DNA of 62,523 bases from Thermogemmatispora sp. (GTDB taxonomy: Bacteria > Chloroflexota > Ktedonobacteria > Ktedonobacterales > Ktedonobacteraceae). Below, piece after piece: positions 32,834-42,005 of the stretch. Each line of letters begins with the position of its first letter. Position 1 is the first letter of the stretch. The DNA is taken from positions 1-62,523 of the forward strand of contig NZ_JADGIA010000004.1 of assembly GCF_019683635.1 (NCBI RefSeq), written 5' to 3'. A program made the position numbers and the translations under genes. The notes beneath the pieces are model-generated. The model was not told where the DNA came from. It saw only the letters and a list, made by a program, of their open reading frames with translations, and searched no databases.

Positions 32834-35425
32834 ATGAAATATAGAAATGTGCACATGGTCGAGATGACGATCAAGCCTGAGTCAGGCCGGCAGTTGGGAG
32901 GGCGCTTATCCGTGTCTGCGGCGGGAGCGCCGGGGGAAGTGGAAACTGGCGGAGGTCTGACCACTGCCGTTGGAGAGAAGCCCCCCGACGAGCGCGCGGC
33001 AGAAGCCTTGCTGGCTCGTGTCCGCGAATATATGTCTCCCGCTGAGATTGAGCAGGTACAGCATGCTTTGCGTCTGGCGCAGGAGCGCTGTCGCGGTGTC
33101 AGGGGAAAGCGTGCCCTGCCCCCCCTGGAACATGCGCTGGGGGTGGCCTTAATCCTGGCCGAGATGCGCATCGATGCCATCGGCGTCGCCGCGGGCCTGA
33201 TTTTCGAGGCGGTTGATGCCGAGCTGCTCTCGTTGGAGCGCGTGACTGAGGAGCTGGGGCAGCCGGTGGCGCGCGTGGTGAGCAGTATGCTGCGCCTCAA
33301 CATTCTGGAGCGCAAGAAGCATGTTGGCGCTCAGCTTTTGCCTGCGGGCCGTACCGAGGTGGAGAGCAGCCGCGAGAGCCGTAAGCGGCGCAACCGCGAT
33401 GCGCTACAGCATCAGCAGGCGGAGACGGTGCGCAAGATGTTTCTGGCCATGTCCGATGATCCGCGGGTAGTTCTGCTGAAACTGGCCTATCGCCTGCACG
33501 CGATGCGTATGTTGCGCGATCCGGTTTTCCAGTATGACCCGCAGGAGCGGCTGACGATGGCGCGCGAGACGCGCGAGATCTATGCACCGCTGGCGGGCCG
33601 CCTCGGGATGTCACGCGTGGAGTGCGAGCTGGAGGACCTGGCTTTCGAGATCTTGCAGCCTGTGCAATATGCCTGGGTCCGTGATCAGATGGAGGCCGAG
33701 AAAAAGCAGTGGGGGGCCTATGTGGAGAAGGTCTGTGAGATTCTGCGCCGCGAGATGGCGGCCATCGGCCTGAAACATGTGGAGGTCTCTGGGCGCATTA
33801 AGCACCTCTACAGCTTCTACAAGAAGATTCTGCGCGCCGCTGGCCTGCCGACCCAGCCGAGCCTGCTTGGCACAGAGAGCCTGGAGGATTTGAAGCGCGG
33901 CCTGGATCTGAATCAGATCCATGATGTGATCGCCTTCCGCATCCTGGTGGAGACCACCCAGGATTGTTATCTGGCCTTGGGCCATGTCCATAGTCTCTGG
34001 AAGCCTAAAGAGGGCCGTATTAAGGACTATATTGCAAATCCCAAGCCGAACGGCTATCAGGCCCTCCATACGACGGTCTTCTGCGTCGACGAGCAGTTGG
34101 TGGAGATTCAGATTCGCACCTTTGAGATGCATCAGATCGCCGAGTATGGGGTGGCCATGCACTGGCACTATAAGGATGTGGGGGATCACGCTTCTCCTTC
34201 AGCCAAGGAGCTGTTGACCTGGCTACGCCAGCTGGCTGAGTGGCAGCGCGAGCTGCGGGCTTCGCAGAGCGGCGAGCCTGAGCCACCAGAGAGGTCGCGC
34301 AGCGATCCGTTCTCTGAGCAGATCTTTGTCTTTACTCCCAAGGGCGAGGTTAAGGATCTGCCAGTTGGCTCGACGCCGATCGATTTCGCTTATCGCATCC
34401 ATAGCGAGATTGGTAACCACTGCGCCGGTGCACGCATCATTACGGAGATCGGCGATGGCGAGAGCGAGCGGCTGGTAGCGCGCATGGTTCCCCTTGACTA
34501 CGAGCTGAAGAATGGGGAGATCGTCGATATTACAACAAGCCGCACGGCTCATCCGAGCCGCGACTGGCTCAATTTTGCGCGCACAGCCACGGCTCGCAGC
34601 CATATTCGCCGTTATCTGAAGGCCCACGAGCGCGATATCAATATCCAGATTGGACGGGAACGCCTGGATCGCGAGCTGAAGGCCCTCGGCGTCCGCGGAC
34701 TGGAGGTGCTGACGGAGGATCTGCAGGATCGTTTGCTGGAGGAGTACAACGCTCAGCGCGAGCAGCGGGAGCCGCGCCTGGCTTCCTTTGAGGATCTGCT
34801 GGCGGCTATTGGCAGCGATAAGATCCGCCAGCACTGGGTGGCGGTACGCCTGGGCGAGTATCTGCAGATCCGCGACCGCGATGGACGTGAGCGTGAGAAT
34901 GGCGCTCACCAGGAGGAGGAGCCGCTGCTGTCAACGAGCAGTACGAAGGAGGCTCCAGCGGTCAATCTCTATGTCGATGGGGTCACTGGCCTGCTGACAC
35001 GCCTGGCAAACTGCTGCTGCCCTCTGCCTGGCGATGCTATCGTGGGCTTTATTAGCCGTGGCCGCGGTGTGATTGTACATCGGGCCGATTGCCCCAATAT
35101 CGCCCGCTACCGCGAGCATAGCAGCGAGCGCTTGATTACGGTGAGCTGGGCCGGCGTGGAGCAGTCGCACTATCTGGCCCCGATCGTGGTGACGGCCCGC
35201 GATCGCCCGGGCCTGATGCGCGATATTGCCGGAGCCATCGCCGAGCTGGGCATCAATATGGCTGCTTTGTCTACTCATACCAACGGCTCGCGTGAGCTGG
35301 CGGTGGTCAATGCGACGCTGGAGATCGAGAACCTGGAGCAGCTCCAGCGTATCATTGCTCGCCTTGAACGAGTAAAGGATGTATTGCAGGTAGGGCGCGA
35401 TTTGAAGCGTAGCCGCAGGCACTAG
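32834..35425 (+). CDS. RelA/SpoT paralogue with degenerate hydrolase domain
   Basis: An 863-residue RelA/SpoT protein with the same TGS-CCCPLPGD-ACT tail as the gene before it. In the hydrolase domain the HD-type motif reads LIFEAVDAE where the neighbour has LLHDVVEDS, and KLAYRLHAMRML replaces KLADRLHNMRTL, so metal-dependent hydrolysis should be lost. The synthetase keeps RIKDYIANPKPNGYQALHT and EIQIRT. A 30-residue insert (around DLKRGLDLNQIHD) lies in the synthetase. So it is probably a synthetase-only alarmone enzyme, with RxKD rather than the E. coli RelA-like EXDD motif. The start at 32834 has no clear ribosome site; ATG 32855 is an alternative. Confidence 0.9.
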   Translation: MKYRNVHMVEMTIKPESGRQLGGRLSVSAAGAPGEVETGGGLTTAVGEKPPDERAAEALLARVREYMSPAEIEQVQHALRLAQERCRGVRGKRALPPLEHALGVALILAEMRIDAIGVAAGLIFEAVDAELLSLERVTEELGQPVARVVSSMLRLNILERKKHVGAQLLPAGRTEVESSRESRKRRNRDALQHQQAETVRKMFLAMSDDPRVVLLKLAYRLHAMRMLRDPVFQYDPQERLTMARETREIYAPLAGRLGMSRVECELEDLAFEILQPVQYAWVRDQMEAEKKQWGAYVEKVCEILRREMAAIGLKHVEVSGRIKHLYSFYKKILRAAGLPTQPSLLGTESLEDLKRGLDLNQIHDVIAFRILVETTQDCYLALGHVHSLWKPKEGRIKDYIANPKPNGYQALHTTVFCVDEQLVEIQIRTFEMHQIAEYGVAMHWHYKDVGDHASPSAKELLTWLRQLAEWQRELRASQSGEPEPPERSRSDPFSEQIFVFTPKGEVKDLPVGSTPIDFAYRIHSEIGNHCAGARIITEIGDGESERLVARMVPLDYELKNGEIVDITTSRTAHPSRDWLNFARTATARSHIRRYLKAHERDINIQIGRERLDRELKALGVRGLEVLTEDLQDRLLEEYNAQREQREPRLASFEDLLAAIGSDKIRQHWVAVRLGEYLQIRDRDGRERENGAHQEEEPLLSTSSTKEAPAVNLYVDGVTGLLTRLANCCCPLPGDAIVGFISRGRGVIVHRADCPNIARYREHSSERLITVSWAGVEQSHYLAPIVVTARDRPGLMRDIAGAIAELGINMAALSTHTNGSRELAVVNATLEIENLEQLQRIIARLERVKDVLQVGRDLKRSRRH

Positions 35426-35578
35426 GGTTGAGGCCGCGCCGCCCCCGCTGACGCTCGCGACGTTGAGCTTCGGCTGGCTGAGCTGCCATCGCTGGTGAAT
35501 GCGAGGCAACTGCTCGCTGTGGTTGCTCTTCTTCAGCCATCTCCCTGGTAACTCTTCCCCGGGGCGAGGATACGTCGT

Positions 35579-37048
35579 CTACTCCAACCAATGGAGACGC
35601 AGGGCGCTGACTATCGCCTGAGTCCGATTGCGAGCTTTGAGCTTGCGCTTGATGGCCTGAATGTCTGCTTTGACAGTCTCAACGCTGAGGGCAAGCTGCC
35701 GAGCGATGGCCTGGTTGCTGGCTCCGGTGCTGAGCAGCTGCAGTATCTGGCGCTCGCGCGGCGTGAGTGGCGAGTCGGCGCTCCCCTGGGGAAAGCGCGC
35801 TTCGAGGCGTGTGCCTTGCCGGGGGGCGCTCTGGATCGTTAGACTGCCGCCGGCCCGCTGGACGCGCTCGCGCATCAAGTAGAGTCCCAGCTGGTGCTGT
35901 AGGCCACGCTCGCGTTGCTCTGGCGTAAAGCCCTTCCCGTTATCTTCGATCCTCACAACGAGTGTTCCATCCTGATGCTGTATCCTGATAATGACACGGC
36001 TGGCCTGCGCATGTTTGCGTACATTATTGAGTGCCTCTTGCACGAGGTGGAAGACCGTTGGTTCGAGATGGTGAGGGATGGCAAGCGGCTGCTCTATCCT
36101 TTCTTCCAGGACGATGGACGGCTCGGCTCGCTGGAAGTCTTCCAGTAGCGAGTGCAGGGCCAGCTCAAAGCTGACCTCGCCGAGCGGTGCGGGGGCCAGG
36201 GTGGCAATGGTTTCGCGTAGGCCCTCCAGGCTCTGGCGCAGTTGCTGTTGGGCTTCGGTCAGGGCGTGCCTGGCTTCCTCTGGCTGGCTCTCCAGCCAGC
36301 GGCTTGCGGCCTCTAGCTGGTGAAGGATGTGCGCTAGCTCCTGAGCCAGGCTGTCGTGGAGAGTGTGGGCCAGGCGCGCTCGTTCTTCTTCGATGGCCGT
36401 TTCTGAGGGCGGTAAGGGTCTGGGCGCAGCAGCGGCTACCGCTGCGCCGCTTCGTCGTCTATGGGGACGGCTCTCGGTCGCCTGCTCATAAGCGACTGCC
36501 ACTGTTGGGGACGAAACGGCGGGGAGGTAGCGTACAAGCAGCGACAGGCAAAGCTGAAAGAGGTTACTCTTGAGCAGGGTCACAGGATCACTTTGAGTGG
36601 CTAATTGGCTGCCCTGGCGGCGGGTGAAGCAGAGGACCAGGAGACCGCTGGCAGGCTGGCCAGCTTGCCCAAGAGGGCAGAGGAGCAGGCTCCCAGCGGC
36701 GCCGCTCCAGTAGCGCTCGCTGGGCAGAGCCTGCGGCTCTTGCTGGATAGAGGAGATGAAGCGCGGGGCTTGTGCGCGCATGACGCTGCCGAAGATGCCA
36801 CTCAGTGGAATAAGATCGGTGGTACCAGCCTGACGCTGGCTGTGGCTGTGAGCAGGAGAACGCGAAGGCGGGCGGCCACTGCTTGCCAGCAGGCGCAGAT
36901 GCTGGGTGTCTTCTTCGCAGAGGAAGAGCAGGCTGCGCTGGGCAGCGCTACCCTGGCGCAGAAAGTCGAGAAGCAAACGTCGTCCTTCTCCCTCGGGCTG
37001 GCGTTGGAGGCGCTCGATGATCTCTAGAAGCCGCTCCGCTCTGAGCAT
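35579..37048 (-). CDS. HisKA_3-type histidine kinase with its own LuxR DNA-binding domain
   Basis: A 489-residue soluble signalling protein. The N-terminal 165 residues look like a GAF-type sensor. The HisKA_3 dimerisation box holds the phospho-acceptor His in AHTLHDSLAQELAHIL (about residue 230), and the ATPase has HLVQEALNNVRKHAQ and VVRIEDNGKGFTPEQ (N and G1 boxes). After about residue 425 is a LuxR/GerE helix-turn-helix: LTPRERQILQLLSTGASNQAI, then SVETVKADIQAIKRKL. There is no receiver domain and no membrane helix. So sensing, kinase and DNA-binding parts lie in one chain, unlike the usual NarX/NarL split. Start could be 37048 or 37090; both have weak ribosome sites. Confidence 0.9.
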   Translation of the reverse strand: MLRAERLLEIIERLQRQPEGEGRRLLLDFLRQGSAAQRSLLFLCEEDTQHLRLLASSGRPPSRSPAHSHSQRQAGTTDLIPLSGIFGSVMRAQAPRFISSIQQEPQALPSERYWSGAAGSLLLCPLGQAGQPASGLLVLCFTRRQGSQLATQSDPVTLLKSNLFQLCLSLLVRYLPAVSSPTVAVAYEQATESRPHRRRSGAAVAAAAPRPLPPSETAIEEERARLAHTLHDSLAQELAHILHQLEAASRWLESQPEEARHALTEAQQQLRQSLEGLRETIATLAPAPLGEVSFELALHSLLEDFQRAEPSIVLEERIEQPLAIPHHLEPTVFHLVQEALNNVRKHAQASRVIIRIQHQDGTLVVRIEDNGKGFTPEQRERGLQHQLGLYLMRERVQRAGGSLTIQSAPRQGTRLEARFPQGSADSPLTPRERQILQLLSTGASNQAIARQLALSVETVKADIQAIKRKLKARNRTQAIVSALRLHWLE

Positions 37049-37291
37049 GGGAGGTCTCTCTCGATCAGGGCTGTGGTGAAGAGCAGGCACGCTCGCTGGT
37101 GAGGTTGGTACGACGGCATGGCCGTTGTTGTAGTTTGCTGTGCTCTTGCTCTTACCATACCCAGGGGATACAAGCTATGTCTTCCTATGTAAGAGGAAGC
37201 TTCTATGACGAGCAGTGGGTAGCCATCGGCGGAGAAGATTCGCTGTTGTCCTCCGCTCTCCCCGGGAGCAATCAGACGCCAGGGTGGCTGA

Positions 37292-38104
37292 CTAGGAGCG
37301 GCCTTTTTTGGGCTTGGCCGGAGATGGTGCTGCACTGGAAGAAGCGGTCTGGCTCTTCGGAGAGCGGAGGGCAGCGATTTCGGCCTCAGTCAGCGGGCGC
37401 CAGGCGCCGGGCGGTAAGTCACCCAGAGTCAGGGGGCCAATCGCGACCCGTTGCAGCTCCAGAACGGGATGGCCGACGCTGGCCAGCATGCGCCGTATCT
37501 GCCGTTTTCGCCCCTCATGCAGACGTAGCTCTAGCCACGTGCCGGCGGCGGTTCGGTGTAGCTGCTGTATGCCAACGGGGGCGGTGCGGTAGAGGCGGCC
37601 ATCGTCTTCCTTGATCATCACTCCCTGGCGGAGCTGTTCCAGGGTGTTGGGGGAGGGATGGCCCCGCACGAGTGCGCGATAGCGTTTCTCCGGTGCGAAG
37701 CGTGGATGGGTCATCTGCAGCGCAAACTCGCCGTCGTTGGTCAGCAGCAGCAAGCCGGTGGTCTCCAGGTCGAGCCGCCCCACGGGATAAAGGCGCAGGT
37801 GGCGCAGCTCCTTGGGCAGCAGATCAAGCACTGTGGGCCGTCCCTGGGGGTCACTCACGGTGCTGACGTAGCCCGCTGGCTTGTGGAGCATGAGATAGAG
37901 ATGGCGCTCCGGCGCCTGGATGGGCCGACCATCAACGGTAATCCTGTCTCGCTCGGGATCGATGCGTGTCGCCGGCGTGGTCACGGTCTCTCCATTGACC
38001 TGCACTCGCCCGCTGAAGATGAGAGCTTCAGCGTGGCGACGCGAGGCAACGCCGGCGTGGGCCAGAAAGCGAGCGAGGCGCTCTGTGCCTGTCGATGCGC
38101 TCAT
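37292..38104 (-). CDS. rluB: Ribosomal large-subunit pseudouridine synthase B type
   Basis: A 270-residue pseudouridine synthase of the RsuA/RluB/RluE/RluF family. The N-terminal S4 RNA-binding domain (LARFLAHAGVASRRHAEALI) leads to the catalytic motif with Asp in YPVGRLDLETTGLLLLTNDG. KGRS and other Lys/Pro-rich text close the C-terminus. RluB (23S rRNA psi2605) is the usual type in Gram-positive-like and Chloroflexota genomes; RsuA is not excluded. It overlaps the gene before it by 4 bp (ATGA), a sign of translational coupling. Confidence 0.92.
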   Translation of the reverse strand: MSASTGTERLARFLAHAGVASRRHAEALIFSGRVQVNGETVTTPATRIDPERDRITVDGRPIQAPERHLYLMLHKPAGYVSTVSDPQGRPTVLDLLPKELRHLRLYPVGRLDLETTGLLLLTNDGEFALQMTHPRFAPEKRYRALVRGHPSPNTLEQLRQGVMIKEDDGRLYRTAPVGIQQLHRTAAGTWLELRLHEGRKRQIRRMLASVGHPVLELQRVAIGPLTLGDLPPGAWRPLTEAEIAALRSPKSQTASSSAAPSPAKPKKGRS

Positions 38105-39324
38105 AGCGACTTCTTTCCTGCCATGCAGATGCCGCAGCGTTTAGCGCGGCAGGTTTCTTGATAGATATGGTGTAGGCCCTGTTGTTGACAGGCGAGCCGC
38201 GGCTCGGCGGGTAGCAGGAGCTGTCGAGACATAGCCCGTGTGACCTGGTTGGACGGCAGGGCTGGATACGAGTGATAGAGCTGCCGGGCCTGGTGAGCAA
38301 GAGCCTCGTTCCCCTCGATCAGGGCGACAGCGTAGGCAAAGGGCAAGACAACGTTGCAGATGAGAATATCGCTGCGCGCACTGCTGAGAGGGGCCAGGGC
38401 GGCCCGCAGCTCGGCGATTGCCTGTTTGGGCTTCTCGATGCTCAGGGCAGCCTGCAGCCTCGCCCAGGCACCCGTCGTAGACCAGCGGGCTACCAGCAGG
38501 CCCAGGGTCTGGAGGCGCGCCGCATCCAGCGGAGGCGGTTTCGACGCTCGTCCTTCTGGCTCGGGCAGCGCCGCTGTGAAACCAAGCAGACGCTGACCAC
38601 AGGCGCGGAAAAAGCGACGATCGCGCCCGTAGCCCAGGCCCTCAGCCAGCGCTGTGATCAGGCAAACGTCGTAGGCAGAGAAGGGATCTCGGGCTTCGGC
38701 CTGACGCAGGGCTGCCACAAAGCGGGCGGCTTTCTCTTCAAAGCGCAGAATACCGGCCAGGGTCAGGAGGCGTACGCGCTCCTCCGCTGTCATCTCAGGC
38801 CAGAGACGCTGACAGGGCCAGCGCGCTGGAGAGCCATCGGCGGCCAGAGGGAACAGTTGCAGATCGGCAGGGGTGATCACTGCATCGTAGAGAGAGCAGA
38901 CGAGAACGAGGCTGCCGTCCTGACGCCGTGGGGGCATGGCTTGATCGTAGATCAGCACGACGTGGAGAATCACGTCGTTGTAGCGCGTGTCGCGATGGTG
39001 ACCATGCGTCTGCCAATCGCTGGCACGCACGTGCAGCTCGACATCGCCGACCAGCTCCTGCTCTCCATCGTGCAGGACGGCGTCGCGAACATCCGGTCCG
39101 CAGCGGCCACCGGGTCGCCCGGGAAAGAGCAAGAGCAGCGAACCGCCCTGACTCAACGGGAGCAAGGCCCCGGGCTGGAGTGCCCACCAGCGACGCGCCA
39201 CCTCATCCTCGCTCAAGTCGCTGCCTGGATCTGGGGCCTGGCCCTTGGCGGCAGCCTGCGAACCGCTTGTTCCTCTCTTCGATCCCATGAATTCCTTTTT
39301 TCGCCGCCTCTCATCCTCGTGCAT
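38101..39324 (-). CDS. DUF2851 family protein
   Basis: A 407-residue protein of the DUF2851 family, whose function is not established. The family hallmark is visible: FPGRPGGRCGPDVRDAVL, then VGDVELHVRASDWQTHGHHRD, with His/Asp residues that could bind metal or act as catalysts, and YNDVILHVVLIYD. The C-terminal end has CRAKRCGICMAG, a short Cys cluster. The start is uncertain: ATG 39324 has GGAGGAGAGG upstream, ATG 39288 has AAGGA. A longer frame to 39420 runs into the next gene's 3' end. It overlaps rluB by 4 bp. Confidence 0.83.
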   Translation of the reverse strand: MHEDERRRKKEFMGSKRGTSGSQAAAKGQAPDPGSDLSEDEVARRWWALQPGALLPLSQGGSLLLLFPGRPGGRCGPDVRDAVLHDGEQELVGDVELHVRASDWQTHGHHRDTRYNDVILHVVLIYDQAMPPRRQDGSLVLVCSLYDAVITPADLQLFPLAADGSPARWPCQRLWPEMTAEERVRLLTLAGILRFEEKAARFVAALRQAEARDPFSAYDVCLITALAEGLGYGRDRRFFRACGQRLLGFTAALPEPEGRASKPPPLDAARLQTLGLLVARWSTTGAWARLQAALSIEKPKQAIAELRAALAPLSSARSDILICNVVLPFAYAVALIEGNEALAHQARQLYHSYPALPSNQVTRAMSRQLLLPAEPRLACQQQGLHHIYQETCRAKRCGICMAGKKSL

Positions 39325-39406
39325 AACAACCCTGCCTCTCCTCCACTTGTTCTCTTCTCCTCTGGGGGTAGCTTGCGCGGGCAGCGTCGTCACCCTGCCA
39401 GTGGCC

Positions 39407-41410
39407 TCAGCTGCGCTCACTCTCTTCCGCCTCGCTGGCGGTCTGCGTCGCCTCAGCGCTCAGCGTTTCGATCTGAGCCGCCTCCTGTCCAGCGGGCTGC
39501 AGCGGGGCCTCGGGGTTGAAGCTCTCCTCTTGCTCTCCCTTTTCCTGGTGGGCCGTGGTCGCCGTCTCCACTACCTCCTCATGGTCTTCGCGGGCCTCGC
39601 TCTCTGGTGGAGCGTTTGTCTGGGCGGCCCCTCCCGCTGTGCTCTCTTCCGCCTCGACGGGACCCGACGAAGGCTCTGGGATGACAGTTGCTATCTCGCT
39701 AGGAGCAGTTACCTCCGGGGAGGTTGCTGTCTCGGCCTCGGGAGAGGCTTCCTCTTCATCGCTCATCGGCTCTGCACCTTCCTGAGCGGCCAGCACCGCT
39801 TTCCCAGCTGCCATAGCTTCTGCTGCCTGCTCCAGGAGCAGGGCCGCAGGCGGGGCTGCTTGCGCTGCCGAGACTGCCTCTCCTGGCTCTCGCCGCTCTT
39901 CCTCTTGAGGCGGTGCGGTCTCAAGGCCAGCCTGCTCTTCCTCGGGAAGCGAGATAGCCTCTGCGGGCTCCGCTTCCGGGCTGAGAGCGGGCATCTCCGA
40001 ACCAGGCTGTACCGCCGTTGACGCTCCTGACAGTGCCGCTTCCTCAGTACGAGCGGGCGTGTCTGACTCGCTGGAAGGGGTCTGCTCGTTCTGCTCCTGT
40101 TGTCTCTCTGTCTCGACTGATGGGCTGACTGCCGCGTTCTGAGCAGGGGCTGATCTGTCAAGGTCATCCGCTGCCGGGGCAATAGCCTGGGCCCAATGCT
40201 CGACCTCGCGCGCCGTCATCTGGGCCACCTCGGCGGCGTGGCTTGCCTGGGCCACCGCTTGCTCAACCTCTGCCAGCTCCTGCGTGAGATGGCGGCCTGA
40301 CGGTAACAGTTCAAGGCGAGCCGCCGCCAGGGCTGCGCGTTCGATTGCCAGTCTGGCAGCCTCCTCTGCGGCCTCTGCAGCGGCCCGGGCCTCGCGCACC
40401 AATTCGGCGGGCGAGGCCGGCAGCAATGACGAGGCAAGCACTGCTGGCGTCACGGGTGAGAAATCAGCCTCTTCATCGTCGCTCTCGGCCTCGGGTAGCT
40501 CAGGGGGTTCGTCGAAGCCATACAGGGCTGCCTGGCGTGGACGCTCAACCGAGGGCGGTGCTGGCGAAGCCTGCCGAGCCTCTGTTGCTGAAGATGCCTG
40601 CTGGCTGGTCTGCTCCGGCGCGGCAGGCGCCGAAGAGGCCCCTTCCTCAGCGACATGCGCAAGAGGCGCGCTCAGCGACTCCTTCTGCAGCGAGACAGCG
40701 CCGTTCTCGCCTGCCGCCAGCTGACTCACCCAATCTGGTTCAGGCGGTCGCTGCCCTCCAGGAGCTGCCTCCAGATCCTGGTCAAACGCGTGCCAGGCGG
40801 TGCCTGCCGGTTCAAACGCAGCTGAAGGCTGGTCGGTGCTGCTCTCGGTGACCCCTTCCGCCGTATCTGCTGGCGAGGGAGAAGCCAGGCCAGACCGTCC
40901 CCAGCTGGCCCGCAGCTGCTCCTCGCGCCGCCCTTCCTCCAGAAGCAGATGTGTCAGAGCCTGCAGCTCCTTAAGCGCTGGATTGCCACTAGCGGTCTCG
41001 CCGATCTCAGTTGAGATTCCGGGGGCAGCCGCCTCCCTCTCTGCCGAAGGAGGCATTGCTTGCTCTCGATCCTCCTCAGCCTCTCCTACGGAAGAAGCTG
41101 TCCCTGGCAGACTGCTGGTGGTCTCGACCTGGGGCTGAGGGGCTGAAGCTGGCGCGCCCTCAGTCAGCGACTCCAGGGTCTGTAGTTGCTGACGAACCAG
41201 CGAGAGCCGTTCTTCGAGACGTTGCAGACGGGCTGTCCGCTTCTCCAGGCGAGCCTGCGCCCGATTCAGGCGCTCGACCGCTTTCGCCCGGGCGGTCTGC
41301 GCTTTCTGCAGGCGTTGAAGCAGGCGGCGCTCGCGCTTGCGCAGCTTCTTTGTCAGGTCGACCAGAGCCTCTTGTGGCTCTGCCTCATGGTCAGATGGCA
41401 CCTGCGTCAT
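39407..41410 (-). CDS. Glu/Ala-rich coiled-coil protein of unknown function
   Basis: A 667-residue protein with extreme composition: Glu, Ala, Pro, Ser and Gln make up most of it, and there are no aromatic-rich conserved blocks. Residues about 10-85 form a basic coiled coil (LTKKLRKRERRLLQRLQKAQ and following heptads). A helical stretch AREARAAAEAAEEAARLAIE with HLTQELAEVEQAVAQ lies past the middle. The rest looks disordered. No signal peptide or membrane segment is evident. The start at 41410 has GAGGAGAG. It precedes the DUF2851 gene in the same direction by 82 bp. A scaffold or filament-like role is only a guess. Confidence 0.68.
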   Translation of the reverse strand: MTQVPSDHEAEPQEALVDLTKKLRKRERRLLQRLQKAQTARAKAVERLNRAQARLEKRTARLQRLEERLSLVRQQLQTLESLTEGAPASAPQPQVETTSSLPGTASSVGEAEEDREQAMPPSAEREAAAPGISTEIGETASGNPALKELQALTHLLLEEGRREEQLRASWGRSGLASPSPADTAEGVTESSTDQPSAAFEPAGTAWHAFDQDLEAAPGGQRPPEPDWVSQLAAGENGAVSLQKESLSAPLAHVAEEGASSAPAAPEQTSQQASSATEARQASPAPPSVERPRQAALYGFDEPPELPEAESDDEEADFSPVTPAVLASSLLPASPAELVREARAAAEAAEEAARLAIERAALAAARLELLPSGRHLTQELAEVEQAVAQASHAAEVAQMTAREVEHWAQAIAPAADDLDRSAPAQNAAVSPSVETERQQEQNEQTPSSESDTPARTEEAALSGASTAVQPGSEMPALSPEAEPAEAISLPEEEQAGLETAPPQEEERREPGEAVSAAQAAPPAALLLEQAAEAMAAGKAVLAAQEGAEPMSDEEEASPEAETATSPEVTAPSEIATVIPEPSSGPVEAEESTAGGAAQTNAPPESEAREDHEEVVETATTAHQEKGEQEESFNPEAPLQPAGQEAAQIETLSAEATQTASEAEESERS

Positions 41411-42005
41411 GGCGCTCTTCTCTCCTCTTGTCTTCTCTTCTCTGAGACTGGTTGGTGACTGCCGCTGGATAAAAACAGGCGAATGAGCGAACGCCCCTGC
41501 ACCCTCAGCCTTGCCTGGCTGCACTGAGGTCGATCGGACAATCCGCCGCTCTTTCCGGGGTCAACTCATCCATCTATCCAGCTCTTTATCCACCAGACCA
41601 CATGATCAATCAAGCTACCTGCCTCGCTGCCATCTGCCTACCTCAGTTTTGCTGCGCTCACGGCGCGACTGCGGCGGCTGGTGAAGGGAAGGGGGTCGCT
41701 TCACTGGCCGGACACAGGTCCGGCCACAGCCTGAGTCGGGCCAGGGTCTACTTGCGGTGATGAGCTAACGAGAGTAGTCAATGAGTGCGAGTGAGTGCCC
41801 CACCCTCCTTTCGGAAGAGGATAGCGCATCGTCTCCAAGATTGCAATAGACGCCTGCTGGAAGCCACCGGGCTGGTAAATCTGGGGGAGAGCCAGAGACA
41901 GATGCCCTTGCCAGGCAGGGCAGAGAGGAGCAAGCGAGTGTGTGGGAGCTATTGACGAGCACAAGCTTCCTTCCACAGTCCAGTCAGCTCTGCCCCTGCT
42001 GGCAG
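41411..42005. other. Gap with a short hairpin
   Basis: In this 595-bp stretch I find no gene. GGCCGGA-CACAGG-TCCGGCC (41706-41725) is a perfect 7-bp inverted repeat with a 6-nt loop. It is 280 bp beyond the end of the ccm operon and has no U-tract. Confidence 0.5.

Noticed and set aside
29607-35425. Calling the second rel gene a classical RelA
   Set aside because: It keeps the RxKD motif, whereas classical RelA has EXDD, so the loss of hydrolase looks independent.
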